The position numbers and the translations under genes were made by a program. A stretch of 21,002 bases of DNA from Saprospiraceae bacterium (GTDB lineage Bacteria > Bacteroidota > Bacteroidia > Chitinophagales > Saprospiraceae), in contig JADKCC010000050.1 in assembly GCA_016714785.1 (NCBI GenBank), forward strand, positions 1 to 21,002, written 5' to 3'. How positions within the stretch are numbered: position 1 is the stretch's first letter; the number at the start of each line of letters is the position of its first letter. Of the stretch, positions 1-6,913 are shown piece after piece. Under the pieces are notes generated by a model, which worked only from the letters and a program-made list of their open reading frames with translations, was not told the origin of the DNA and made no database searches.

Positions 1-740
1 TTGTAGTTTATCCAGAAGGTGGGTTTTTAATCAAAATCGTTCGTGGAATGCCGGTAATTGTTGTCCGCCTGCAATGAATCAAAATGTTGATGATGCTGGC
101 TTCATCGATAATTTATTAGATACTTTGTCTTCAAATTATCTAATTGACACGACCTGAGTTTACGTAACAGGTCTTCAAATGGCGGTATGCTCTGCTATAG
201 ATTAGCTTGCGAATTATGTCATCGTTTTATGGCTATTGCACCTAATGAATACCAAATGTATTTTCCTTGTAATCCAACAAACAAAATACCTATAATTAAT
301 TTTCATTCAAAAGTTGACCCGATTGTATTTTACAATGGTGGTATGGGTGGCGCTCCTCCTTTGACAACTATATTTTTCCCATCACAGGACAGTACAATGA
401 ATATATGGTCACAGAAAAACAATTGCCAATCAAGAGACACAATTATAAATGGCAATGGAACGAATTACGACTTCATTAAAATACATAACTGTTCATGTAA
501 TGTAGAAATTCATCATTATGCCACCACTGACGGTAGTCAGAAGTTGGCCAGGGGAAATCCGAACAACAATCCTGTTTCAACCTCAAATTATTGCGACTGG
601 ATTTACTTTGGTCTTTTTCCAGAACTATACATTAGGCTGCTTGACAACCCGAATGAACGACTTAAACAAAACTAAAGCAGCCATCAAAGCATTCTCAGAA
701 TCCATTTTCAGACAAAAACAACCTGACAACCCATGACTGG
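1..740 (+). pseudogene. Decayed PHB-depolymerase / feruloyl-esterase-like hydrolase (5' end outside window)
   Basis: Pieces of one alpha/beta-hydrolase can be read only by switching frames. Around 45-60 one frame gives WNAGNCC, typical of the LpqC/PHB-depolymerase family. Around 90-150 another gives NVDDAGFIDNLLDTL. Around 160-215 comes VYVTGL, then SNGGMLCYRLACEL after restoring one T at about 171; this is the nucleophile elbow G-L-S-N-G-G. At 292-355 is NFHSKVDPIVFYNGG, matching the family's HGxxDPIVPYNGG aspartate region. At 545-580 a third frame gives SWPG, followed by NPNNNP, normally next to the catalytic His; the His itself is not visible. At least four indels are needed, so as written no active enzyme can be made. 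In the family these enzymes are usually secreted esterases. It lies upstream of the first attC-like site and may be resident chromosome rather than cassette cargo. The 740-895 stretch shows nothing recognisable. Confidence 0.6.
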
Positions 741-895
741 AAAAAAATTTTCCAAACCAATTAACTATTCAGTCGTTATTTGTCAGGAATAGTATATCGA
801 GCAGCAAAATTTTTCATACTTATCAAATGGTCTTTATTTCCGAGAATTGATAATAGGACAATTAAACCAGTGAAACAATGAGAAGAAGGGCAGCA

Positions 896-950
896 GATAA
901 TAACTAAGCGTTCGTCGTCCAGCGGACATGCGATGAACGCCCTGTTGAAC
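896..950 (+). other. attC-like site, left edge of unit copy 1
   Basis: The right core GTTGAAC (944-950) fits GTTRRRY. The inner stem runs AAGCGTTCGTCG-TCC, loop AGC, GGA-CATGCGATGAACGCC. The left core is poor (ATAATAAC instead of RYYYAAC). The stem is nearly identical to the site at 12447-12504, differing by a missing TG and by the left core. Confidence 0.55.
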
Positions 951-965
951 TGTACCTTCGGTAGC
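942..965 (+). repeat. Left terminal inverted repeat, unit copy 1
   Basis: Begins CTGTTGAACTGTACC and ends TCGGTAGC. Its reverse complement matches 3305-3328 with two mismatches over 24 bp. The GTTGAAC inside it is also the right core of the preceding attC-like site. Confidence 0.8.
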
Positions 966-1143
966 GGAACCAAATTTGAAAACGAAATTTAAGTATTGTA
1001 TGGAGATATCGTCAAGTGTCTTGATCATCCTCACCTTGCAAGTTGATTACAAAGGCTTTAGTATTATTTTTTTCAAGTTTAAGTCATAGAGTGTAGTTTA
1101 TAGATCAAAAGAAAGCACCGGGCCGAAACCAGGTGCCTTCTCT

Positions 1144-1168
1144 AAATCGAGATTACGTATCACGATTT
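1144..1168. repeat. Subterminal palindrome of unit copy 1
   Basis: A 10-bp inverted repeat AAATCGAGAT / ATCACGATTT around a TACGT loop, one mismatch. The same palindrome is perfect in copy 2 (12718-12742). It lies just past the transposase stop, at the end where IS91-type elements carry origin hairpins; it has no clear T-tract as a terminator would. Confidence 0.5.
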
Positions 1169-1199
1169 TCAATAAAACATTCAAATTTCCTACCCAACA

Positions 1200-2325
1200 T
1201 CAGATTGAATCTGGGGAATTAGACTTTTCATAGGCAGACTTGTAAAACTCACTCGGTGGCCCACGTCTGCCAAAGGTGAGAGTATGATCATCTGCCCAGT
1301 TTTGCAACATGGGCAACATTTGTGGTAGGTTCTTTTAGCACGACAGGTAATGATGTTAAACTATTCCTTTGAGTTTGATTGTAAGTCGGTCAACTTGGAT
1401 CGCTTCCAAGTTGAACTCAGGATACCGTAATGCCTGAGTCCTACAAACCGCTTAGGCAAAATATGTAAAGCAAATCTGCGGACGAACTCTTCATGACTAA
1501 GCGTCATCGTTTTCTTTTGACCTTTTGACCTATAGTCCTTGTATGAGATGGTCACCGTCTGATCGTCGATAGCCAATATTCGATGATTGGAGATCGCTAT
1601 CTTATGCGTATATCTTCCCAGATATTCCACAACTGACTTGGGAGATCCAAAAGGTCTTTTGGCATATACTACCCATTCTTTTTTGAATAATGTGTCGTAA
1701 GTAGATTGCTCTACTTCCATATCAGATGTTCGCAAAAGTGCCACATATTTGGCCCGATAGACCTTACTCATCGCCTTGACAGGGAACAGAAATTTGCCTT
1801 CAGACTTTGATGGCTTCCATTTCCCATCTTGATTCACAAAACCACCAGGAATGATACAATGGATATGCGGGTGCAGACTCAGATTCTGACCCCAAGTGTG
1901 TAAGATGCTAATCATCCCAGCCTTGTTTCCATTACCCGTAAATGATTCTACAGTCTCCCCAAGTTGCTCTGAATAAGATATCATAGATAATCTTAGGTTT
2001 ATGTATCGCAAGGCCATTTAATGCATCAGGTAAGGTAAACACAACATGAAAATACGGAACTGGCAAAAGTTCTGTCTCTCTAGCTTCTATCCATTGTACA
2101 CGCTTATGTCCCTGACACTTAGGGCAATGACGATTGCGACAACTATTGTAACTTATCTGTATATGTCCACAACTTTCGCAACCATCTACAATGACCACCG
2201 AGAGCAACAGTGCGGCAATCCTTGATCGCCCGAAGTGTTCGGACTTGCCAACTGTTGAGACCTGATGATGTTACTTCATCCCATGATCGAGCCAGTATGT
2301 GTGCTACTTCGTGTTTGGCGCGCAT
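1200..2325 (-). pseudogene. IS91-family HUH transposase, copy 1, frameshifted
   Basis: Aligned with copy 2, the gene should start at the ATG at 2325 and end at the TGA at 1200, about 375 codons. Three frames are needed. 2325-2190 gives the start (MRAKHEVAHILARSWDEV). A 1-nt insertion near 2188 shifts to the frame with the zinc-binding cysteines (ESCGH, SCRNRHCPKC). An extra C near 1955 shifts again to the frame with the HUH motif HIHC and the tyrosine region EYLGRYTHK. Near 1370 the frame breaks once more, removing the last C-terminal cysteines. HUH transposases of this family (Y2_Tnp) move elements by rolling-circle replication. No full protein can be made from this copy as written. Confidence 0.8.
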
Positions 2326-3240
2326 GCTGCAAACAAAGTATCCAATGGACTAAATGGCTTGCGACGTCCACTTTGTGCAATGTGCAGGTAAACCAACGTC
2401 GTCTCGATGCGCTCGTGTCCTAGCAATTCTTTAAGCGTCATGATGTCCATACCGTCCTCCAGCAAATGAGTAGCAAAGGTGTGTCTCAGTGTATGCACAT
2501 TGACATGTTTGATGATGCCAGCTTTTTTAGATGCGGCACTAACAGCCCACTGAACACCCTTCTGTGAGTACCGACTATCGAAGTCACCACCTTTGCGGTT
2601 TTCCATAGGTTGACCATTGAATAACCATTCGTCAGGTCGCTCCGCGTCGATGTATTGTTTTAATCCTCGGATCAAGTGTTCACCAATGGAACATAGCGGT
2701 CTTTCTTACCTTTTCCCTGAACTACAAGCACCGTTTTACGGTCAAAATCAAGATCTTGTAATCGTACACTTCGTGCTTCCTTACATCGCAGACCACACCC
2801 ATAGAGCAAACCGATCAGTATTTTATGCTTCAATAAATCCGAGTACATAGCAAACGCCACATCTCTTCTTTAGACAATACTACTGGAAGTTTATTAGGTC
2901 CCTTGATACTTGGCAGCCCAATATCATGGGGCTTCAACCCTTCCACTTTGCACAGCATACGCAGACCACACACTGTATGTTTAAAGTACGAATCAGACGG
3001 TGTGTTGTGTTGCTCTTTGAGCAAGTGGAGATAGTCAGTCACCTGATCTTCTTCCAGCTCAGTAGGCAGACAATCGAAATGTAGCGCCATCTGAGCAATG
3101 TGACGAGCATAATTTTAAAGGTAGATGGACTCCGACCTAAGACAGAAAGTTTTTCTCAAATTTGTCTATCAGTTCTGAAAAACCTGTAACTTGTGCTCGC
3201 TTGAGCAATCAATGTGTGTTGACCTAGATCTTCAGGTCGC
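2304..3240 (-). pseudogene. Tyrosine recombinase (XerC/D-like), copy 1, frameshifted
   Basis: Four pieces in different frames cover a recombinase of about 310 codons. 3090-2830 holds the core-binding helices and LPVVLSKEEMWRLL. 2860-2672 holds the catalytic Arg in GCGLRCKEA and Lys in GKGKKDR. 2675-2304 holds HTLRHTFATHL, LLGHE and the nucleophile Tyr in TTLVYLH, ending in APNTK. Breaks lie near 3112 (an A lost relative to copy 2), 2850 and 2675. It lacks the extra segment between patch II and box II that marks integron integrases, so it is Xer-like, not IntI. The gene overlaps the following transposase start by about 20 nt, as in copy 2. Confidence 0.8.
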
Positions 3241-3304
3241 TTTTTTTTGTTGACATTTTAATATGATTTATTTGAAATACTAATGCCAAGAATCAAGCCA
3301 AGAA

Positions 3305-3328
3305 GCTACCGAAGGTTTAGTTCAACAG
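3305..3328 (+). repeat. Right terminal inverted repeat, unit copy 1
   Basis: Starts GCTACCGAAGG and ends AGTTCAACAG, the inverse of 942-965. Its GTTCAAC (3320-3326) is the left core of the next attC. Confidence 0.8.
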
Positions 3329-3451
3329 CACCTACCCAAAAGTGGCGGTTCAGTGCTCCGCAGACACATTTGTGGTTAATCAAAGTTTGGTTCTCCGCAT
3401 CAACATTTGTGGTTAAAATCGCCACCTTCGGGTAGCTGCAAAACGTTAGTA
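3320..3451 (+). other. Long attC site (132 bp) of unit copy 1
   Basis: Left core GTTCAAC, right core GTTAGTA (3445-3451). Arms CAGCACCTACCC and GGGTAGCTGC pair with one mismatch, and a second stem GTGGCG / CGCCAC continues inward. The loop contains two 24-nt direct repeats (3356-3379 and 3393-3416, each starting CTCCGCA and ending TTTGTGGTTAA, three differences). About twice the length of most other attCs here. Confidence 0.7.
3356..3416 (+). repeat. Two direct 24-nt repeats inside an attC loop
   Basis: 3356-3379 and 3393-3416 share CTCCGCA and ACATTTGTGGTTAA with three mismatches, offset by 37 nt. They are absent from the loop of the matching attC of copy 2. Confidence 0.6.
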
Positions 3452-3755
3452 CGAAATTAAGCTAAAAAATCGTACTGCTGCTAATACAAAGATATAATTT
3501 GGTGGTCAAGCTTTTGCAAAGTAGAATTTGCTGAAAGATCGTTCTTTCAAAGCTAATCGCTTAAAAAGCTTGGGCGAAGGTCGGAGAAAATTTTTTGAAA
3601 TTAAGGTAATTATTTCAAAAAAAATTATATTTTTGTATTATCGTAATGAGCAGCCTACCGCACAAATGAGTCATTTGATGTCAATAGTCTGGGCATTACT
3701 GCATCAGTAGATTTTTAATGATTAGCTTAACTTTAAAATTTTATTAGTAAAATCG
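3452..3755. other. Small cassette without a recognisable gene
   Basis: This 373-bp cassette (3445-3818) holds only a 60-codon open frame from a TTG at 3528 to 3710, with no family resemblance and no convincing start. A GAAAGA-TCGT-TCTTTC hairpin lies near 3533-3550. It may be a non-coding cassette or a decayed gene. Confidence 0.4.
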
Positions 3756-3824
3756 ACTAACTGCTGCTACCACAACATGCCTGCTAACGCGACGGCACGT
3801 CGGGTGAGCAGCATCACGTTATGA
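3756..3824 (+). other. attC site
   Basis: Left core ACTAAC, right core GTTATGA (3818-3824). Stem TGCTGCT-ACC with GGT-GAGCAGCA. The pre-core TCGACTAAC matches, with one base missing, the inverse of its cassette's start GTTAGTACGA at 3445. Confidence 0.75.
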
Positions 3825-3856
3825 TCGACCAAAAGATAAAAATCCTTGAAAATAAA

Positions 3857-3888
3857 TTTGTGTCCTAATAAAGAAACTATTATCTTTG
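3857..3888 (+). promoter_or_regulatory. Bacteroidota-type promoter for the toxin-antitoxin cassette
   Basis: TTTG (3857-3860), 20-nt spacer, TATCTTTG (3881-3888) fits the -33 TTTG / -7 TAnnTTTG consensus. The ATG of the toxin is 23 nt downstream, leaving a very short leader. Confidence 0.7.
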
Positions 3889-3910
3889 TATCATGTTAAC
3901 CTAATCAAAG

Positions 3911-4234
3911 ATGTTCAAAGTCAAATTTCTCGAAGATGCCAAAGTATTCCTAGACTTTTTAGACGACAAACCTAGAGATAAAATAGTTTACAACATTTGG
4001 AAATCTAAAAGTATAAAAGACGATGAACTTCTGAAGAAGCTCGAAGATGACATCTGGGAATTTAGAACTTTGTATAACAAAATTGCATATCGATTATTTG
4101 CATTTTGGGATGAAACTGAAAAATCAATGATAGTAGCAACACACGGAATAGTCAAAAAAACAGATAAGACACCAAAAAAAGAAATTGAAAAGGCAAAACA
4201 ATTGAGAGTCGAATATCTTAAATCAAAAAAGTAA
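3911..4234 (+). CDS. HigB/RelE-superfamily toxin (Gp49-like, DUF891)
   Basis: A 107-residue protein with the layout of the phage-derived Gp49-like HigB toxins: a basic N-terminal region, WEFRTLYNKIAYRLFAFWD in the central strands (the E-x-R...R segment that holds the basic residues used for mRNA cleavage), then an aliphatic strand, and a helical tail KKTDKTPKKEIEKA typical of the family. Family members cut translated mRNA on the ribosome until bound by their antitoxin. The gene starts 23 nt after a good promoter, and its stop overlaps the antitoxin ATG by one base (TAATG), so the two are translationally coupled. Toxin first, antitoxin second is the usual higBA order. Toxin-antitoxin pairs are common in large integrons, where they are thought to stabilise cassettes. 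Function from family resemblance only. Confidence 0.85.
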   Translation: MFKVKFLEDAKVFLDFLDDKPRDKIVYNIWKSKSIKDDELLKKLEDDIWEFRTLYNKIAYRLFAFWDETEKSMIVATHGIVKKTDKTPKKEIEKAKQLRVEYLKSKK

Positions 4235-4548
4235 TGAAAACATATAGTTTAGAAGAAGTAACAGATCAATACATTGGCAAACGTGGAACACCTAAACGAG
4301 AGCTATTTGAACAAGAGCTTAGACTTGAATTGATTGGTGATGCAATTAGGAAAGCAAGAAAAGCCAAACATTTAACTCAAGAACAACTCGGAGAACTTGT
4401 AGGTGTGCAAAAATCACAAATTGCGAAAATCGAAAACTCAACAACTGATGCGAGATTTTCAACAATATTAAGGGTATTCAATGCATTAAAAGCAAAAGTG
4501 AACTTTACCGTTGAATTAGAAAACCAAAAGCTAATGGTAAGTGAATAA
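4234..4548 (+). CDS. HigA-type antitoxin, XRE-family HTH
   Basis: A 104-residue partner of the toxin just upstream. Residues about 33-88 form a Cro/C1-type helix-turn-helix: IGDAIRKARKAKHLTQEQLGE with VGVQKSQIAKIEN as the recognition part. The N-terminal 30 residues (SLEEVTDQYIGKRGTPKRELFE) are the short helical lead seen in HigA proteins that pair with Gp49-like toxins. HigA normally neutralises the toxin by direct binding and represses the shared promoter, here most likely the TTTG/TATCTTTG element at 3857-3888. The stop lies 10 nt before the attC left core, so the pair fills its cassette tightly. Confidence 0.88.
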   Translation: MKTYSLEEVTDQYIGKRGTPKRELFEQELRLELIGDAIRKARKAKHLTQEQLGELVGVQKSQIAKIENSTTDARFSTILRVFNALKAKVNFTVELENQKLMVSE

Positions 4549-4557
4549 GGAAGGCCA

Positions 4558-4627
4558 GATCATAACAAGCCGTATGATGAACATGCCAGCTATCGCAGGC
4601 ACGTCACATACGGCCAGATCGTTATGG
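4558..4627 (+). other. attC site
   Basis: Left core in GATCATAAC (4558-4566), exactly inverse to the cassette start GTTATGATC at 3818. Stem GCCGTATG / CATACGGC, loop AGCTATCGCA. Right core GTTATGG (4621-4627). Confidence 0.88.
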
Positions 4628-4689
4628 CTCATTAAAGGAAGAAGATACTCATTTTAAATGAAAATCCAATATCCAAACGGCAGAACAAC

Positions 4690-5046
4690 ATGAAACTATC
4701 AGAAATACCAGATGGAGTCTTATCTCTGCAGTTGCTGAACAGAGATATTATTGATATTGAAAGATATCAAACTTCAATAAGTATAGATCACAAAGTTTTC
4801 AGTTTTGTGTTTATAGGTGATAATGTCAATTTCATTAAAAAGGTCATATTCTCTGAAACAGATCAAGATGGTCTTTACAACTTGAGTCTTGAAGATTACA
4901 ACGCTGGAACTAAAGAAATCGACTATTATTTTATATCGGATAATGGAGATAAAGATAAAATTTTAGCAACTGTGGTTGCTTGCTTTTTGTCATTCTTTAA
5001 ATACAACCCTAAAGCTTGGGTCTGTGCATATGGAAGTAAAATTTAA
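4690..5046 (+). CDS. DUF6934-like small protein, C-terminally short
   Basis: A 118-residue acidic protein that aligns by eye with the protein at 15983-16423: FSFVFIG near residue 37, then LYNLSLEDYNAGTKEID, then SDNGDKDKILATV at about 83-95, SFFKYNPKAWV and AYGS at the end. The longer relative continues after GS with TQARTRLYQIGIN and a further 40 residues; here the frame closes at GSKI, so about one quarter of the fold is missing and I find no continuation in another frame. DUF6934 proteins are uncharacterised and typical of Bacteroidota. First gene after the attC at 4627, followed 36 nt later by another small gene. May be a decayed paralogue or a natural short form. Confidence 0.6.
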   Translation: MKLSEIPDGVLSLQLLNRDIIDIERYQTSISIDHKVFSFVFIGDNVNFIKKVIFSETDQDGLYNLSLEDYNAGTKEIDYYFISDNGDKDKILATVVACFLSFFKYNPKAWVCAYGSKI

Positions 5047-5082
5047 TTACATTTGCAACATTCTAATTATAAAAACAAGAAA

Positions 5083-5625
5083 ATGTCAATAAATGCTAAA
5101 TTAGAAAAACGCTCTAAATTCGCTATAAGGCTATTAGAAATAGATGCTGACCTAAAGAAAAAATATAATATAACTGATCCTGGGCCTCCAAGTTACACTA
5201 TAAGTGGCACTGGAGAAAACTATCCTATGATGGTAAAAACAACAATAAATCTAGATGAGTATGCACATAATATGTCTAATGCCAAAATGTTGGAAAAACT
5301 AAAAGATGTGCCATTGAACCCAAGTGTAGCTAAAACAAATATTGATATAGCAATTGATAATATAAAATTACCCTATAATGACGGTATCGGCCCTGAAATA
5401 GAAGAATTCTGGCTGATTGTCCATAACGAAGGATTGCAATTAAAAAGGACCAATAACCGACTGATGAATATTTTAAAAAAAGGAGTTGTTACAACGCTTG
5501 AAAACAAAGAAATTTTCTATTTGAATATAAATAGATTACTTCAAAGTGAAATTTTTGAAATAGTATATGATAAAGAAATCAAACAAAGAATATTTGATAC
5601 TATAGAAGCTTCAAAAATATATTAA
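5083..5625 (+). CDS. Hypothetical protein, 180 residues
   Basis: I do not recognise this protein. I chose the ATG at 5083 (MSINAKLEKRSKFAIRLLEID) over a TTG 30 nt upstream. It is soluble-looking, rich in Lys, Asn and Ile, with no signal peptide or membrane segment. The N-terminal helix ends at DLKKKYN, residues 30-50 contain a proline/glycine stretch (DPGPPSYTISGTGENYP), and the C-terminal half is predicted helical (LKRTNNRLMNILKKGV, EIFYLNINRLLQSEIFEIVYDKEIKQRIFDTI). It follows the DUF6934-like gene by 36 nt and precedes the next small gene by 7 nt, so the three are probably one transcript within one cassette. A multi-gene cassette of this kind often encodes a toxin-antitoxin or immunity module, but nothing in the residues proves it. 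Confidence 0.5.
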   Translation: MSINAKLEKRSKFAIRLLEIDADLKKKYNITDPGPPSYTISGTGENYPMMVKTTINLDEYAHNMSNAKMLEKLKDVPLNPSVAKTNIDIAIDNIKLPYNDGIGPEIEEFWLIVHNEGLQLKRTNNRLMNILKKGVVTTLENKEIFYLNINRLLQSEIFEIVYDKEIKQRIFDTIEASKIY

Positions 5626-5632
5626 TGAAAAA

Positions 5633-5850
5633 ATGGACACTTTCAAAAAAAAAAATCTTACTAAAATGGATCTATTTAATTGTTGGGATATTTACACTGA
5701 AAACCCAGATTATTTTGAAGTATTAAATATACCAGAAGAAAAAACAGTTCAATTCAAAAACTTTATTGAATCTAACGAAAATTTCAAAAGTTTTTTGACT
5801 GATCATAGTATTTTTTTTTCAAGCTTTAGATGATGCAATGAATGAGTAAA
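5633..5850 (+). CDS. Hypothetical small protein, probably with a T9-tract frameshift
   Basis: As written the frame is 66 codons, MDTFKKKNLTKMDLFNCWD onward, ending IFFSSFR at 5833. The end sits in a run of nine T (5811-5819). With eight T the frame continues as FFQALDDAMNE and stops at the TAA at 5848-5850, giving about 71 residues with a natural acidic helix at the end. Either one T is a sequencing error or the gene is slipped. Helical and acidic; no family recognised. Starts 7 nt after the preceding gene, the last gene of the cassette before the attC at 5994. Confidence 0.45.
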
Positions 5851-5993
5851 TTTAAAAACAGAAAACTTTATTGGTCGAAGTTTGTAACTTCAATTCTGTA
5901 GAACTTTATTCAATAGTTTATCATTTATATATGTTGGTATAATACAAATAATAACTATTTCGAGAAAGTGAGTTTGAAAGAGAGAATAACGAA

Positions 5994-6063
5994 GCCATAA
6001 CACAGGCTACCACGAACATCTCGCCCTATCGGGACGAGTCGTCGGGTAGCCAAACCGTTAGTA
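5994..6063 (+). other. attC site
   Basis: Left core GCCATAAC (5994-6001), inverse of the cassette start GTTATGGC at 4621. Stem GGCTACC / GGTAGCC and inner CTCG / CGAG, loop containing CTATCG. Right core GTTAGTA (6057-6063). Confidence 0.88.
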
Positions 6064-6074
6064 CGCATAAAGAA

Positions 6075-6839
6075 ATGAATAGTAAAACAATAGACATAGA
6101 AGCTCAAATAAAAGTTCTTCCGTTCAGTGAAACAGGAAGGGCAATGGAAAATCATATGAAAATTGATGTTTACTTTCCGATATTTAAATTTGACAATATG
6201 CTAAACGATGTTTTCTTATCACACCCAACAAAAAGAATTCTCAAGTCGGCAGACGCAACTAAAATTAATATCAGCTTCAAATTTCCAATACTTCAAATTG
6301 GAAGATTATCAAAAGGAGATAAATTTGAAATTACAGAAGGGAAAAGAACAACTATGATTGGGGAAATACTGAGAGTTATAAACCCAATCATGGACAAATA
6401 CAAATTTCAATCAAATATCTCTCAATCAATTGAAGAATTGGAAAATTCAAAATGGGAAACTCCTTTAGAATATCAGTCTTCTATTGTAGAAAATTGCCAT
6501 TTACTAAGGAAGAAACCTATTAACAAATTATCAGATGAAGAACTAAGATTGTCTCTAAGTCAAGACGTCGGTATTAAGTTTACCATACCAATCATTTTAA
6601 ACAAACTTTTGAAAAACAAATATATCGAATGCGATTTTTATCCTGGTGATTTACTTCAGGAGACATTCAGGAGATTACATACAGATTGGGGCGACTCAGA
6701 ATTACTAAAAGATCATTTTACATTTTTGATTAGACATAATTTCAAAGAAATAAAAAGTCATGAAGGTATATCGGAAAAAGTCAAAAGAGAGATATTTAAT
6801 AACTTAGTAGAATATGAAAATACGCGAGATAACAAGTGA
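6075..6839 (+). CDS. EF-Tu domain III-like barrel fused to CdiI_2-type immunity domain
   Basis: A 254-residue protein with two parts. Residues about 8-103 resemble the third (beta-barrel) domain of EF-Tu: IEAQIKVLPFSETGR at the start, ISFKFPI in the middle, and RLSKGDKFEITEGKRTTMIGE near the end, comparable to the family's GxxFxIREGxxTxGxG. Residues about 119-206 match the contact-dependent-inhibition immunity family CdiI_2: SIEELENSKW, ENCHLLRKKPINKLSDEELR, SQDVGIKFTIPIIL and ECDFYPGDLL, where YPGDLL is the hallmark. Stand-alone CdiI_2 proteins are about 100 residues, so this is more than twice the usual length. CdiI proteins bind and block a specific toxin domain in the cytoplasm. It is the sole gene of its cassette, starts 12 nt after the recombination point, and its stop codon lies inside the attC. 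No cognate toxin gene is visible in the window. Confidence 0.65.
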   Translation: MNSKTIDIEAQIKVLPFSETGRAMENHMKIDVYFPIFKFDNMLNDVFLSHPTKRILKSADATKINISFKFPILQIGRLSKGDKFEITEGKRTTMIGEILRVINPIMDKYKFQSNISQSIEELENSKWETPLEYQSSIVENCHLLRKKPINKLSDEELRLSLSQDVGIKFTIPIILNKLLKNKYIECDFYPGDLLQETFRRLHTDWGDSELLKDHFTFLIRHNFKEIKSHEGISEKVKREIFNNLVEYENTRDNK

Positions 6840-6893
6840 TATGAGATCAGACTTGCTATCGCTGCGTCCGCTCCATATCACAAACCGTTATGC
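6827..6893 (+). other. attC site
   Basis: Left core AGATAAC (6827-6833), imperfect inverse of the cassette start. Stem GTGATATG / CATATCAC, loop TTGCTATCGC. Right core GTTATGC (6887-6893). The preceding gene ends at 6839, inside the site. Confidence 0.78.
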
Positions 6894-6913
6894 TTCATGA
6901 AAACGAAAAATGA

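Larger units (their letters stand above)
902..3337 (-). mobile_element. Tyrosine recombinase + IS91-type transposase unit, copy 1 (degenerate)
   Basis: A 2.4-kb unit repeated in the same orientation at 12454-14920. Identity with copy 2 starts at AACTAAGCG and ends at CTACCC, with scattered substitutions and many indels. Both genes point to the minus strand, against the cassettes. The tips are 24-bp inverted repeats (942-965 and 3305-3328, two mismatches) that include GTTGAAC on the left and GTTCAAC on the right, the two attC core forms. Both genes here carry several frameshifts, more than in copy 2, so this copy is probably inactive. In IS91 relatives the end downstream of the transposase gene is the replication-origin end and abuts a GAAC or CAAG target; GAAC is present at that end here. 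Confidence 0.8.

Noticed and set aside
1144..1168. Palindrome as a transcription terminator of the transposase
   Set aside because: No T-tract follows on the minus strand; its conserved place near the element end fits an origin hairpin better.
2304..3090. The element's recombinase as the integron integrase IntI
   Set aside because: It lacks the integron-specific insertion before HTLRH and sits with an IS91 transposase in two copies, so Xer-like is the better call.
3356..3416. The two 24-nt repeats as a CRISPR array
   Set aside because: Only two units with a 13-nt spacer, inside an attC loop; no cas genes.
3604..3635. TATTTTTG at 3628 as a Bacteroidota promoter for the small cassette
   Set aside because: The -33 position 20 nt upstream reads AAGG, and no real gene follows.
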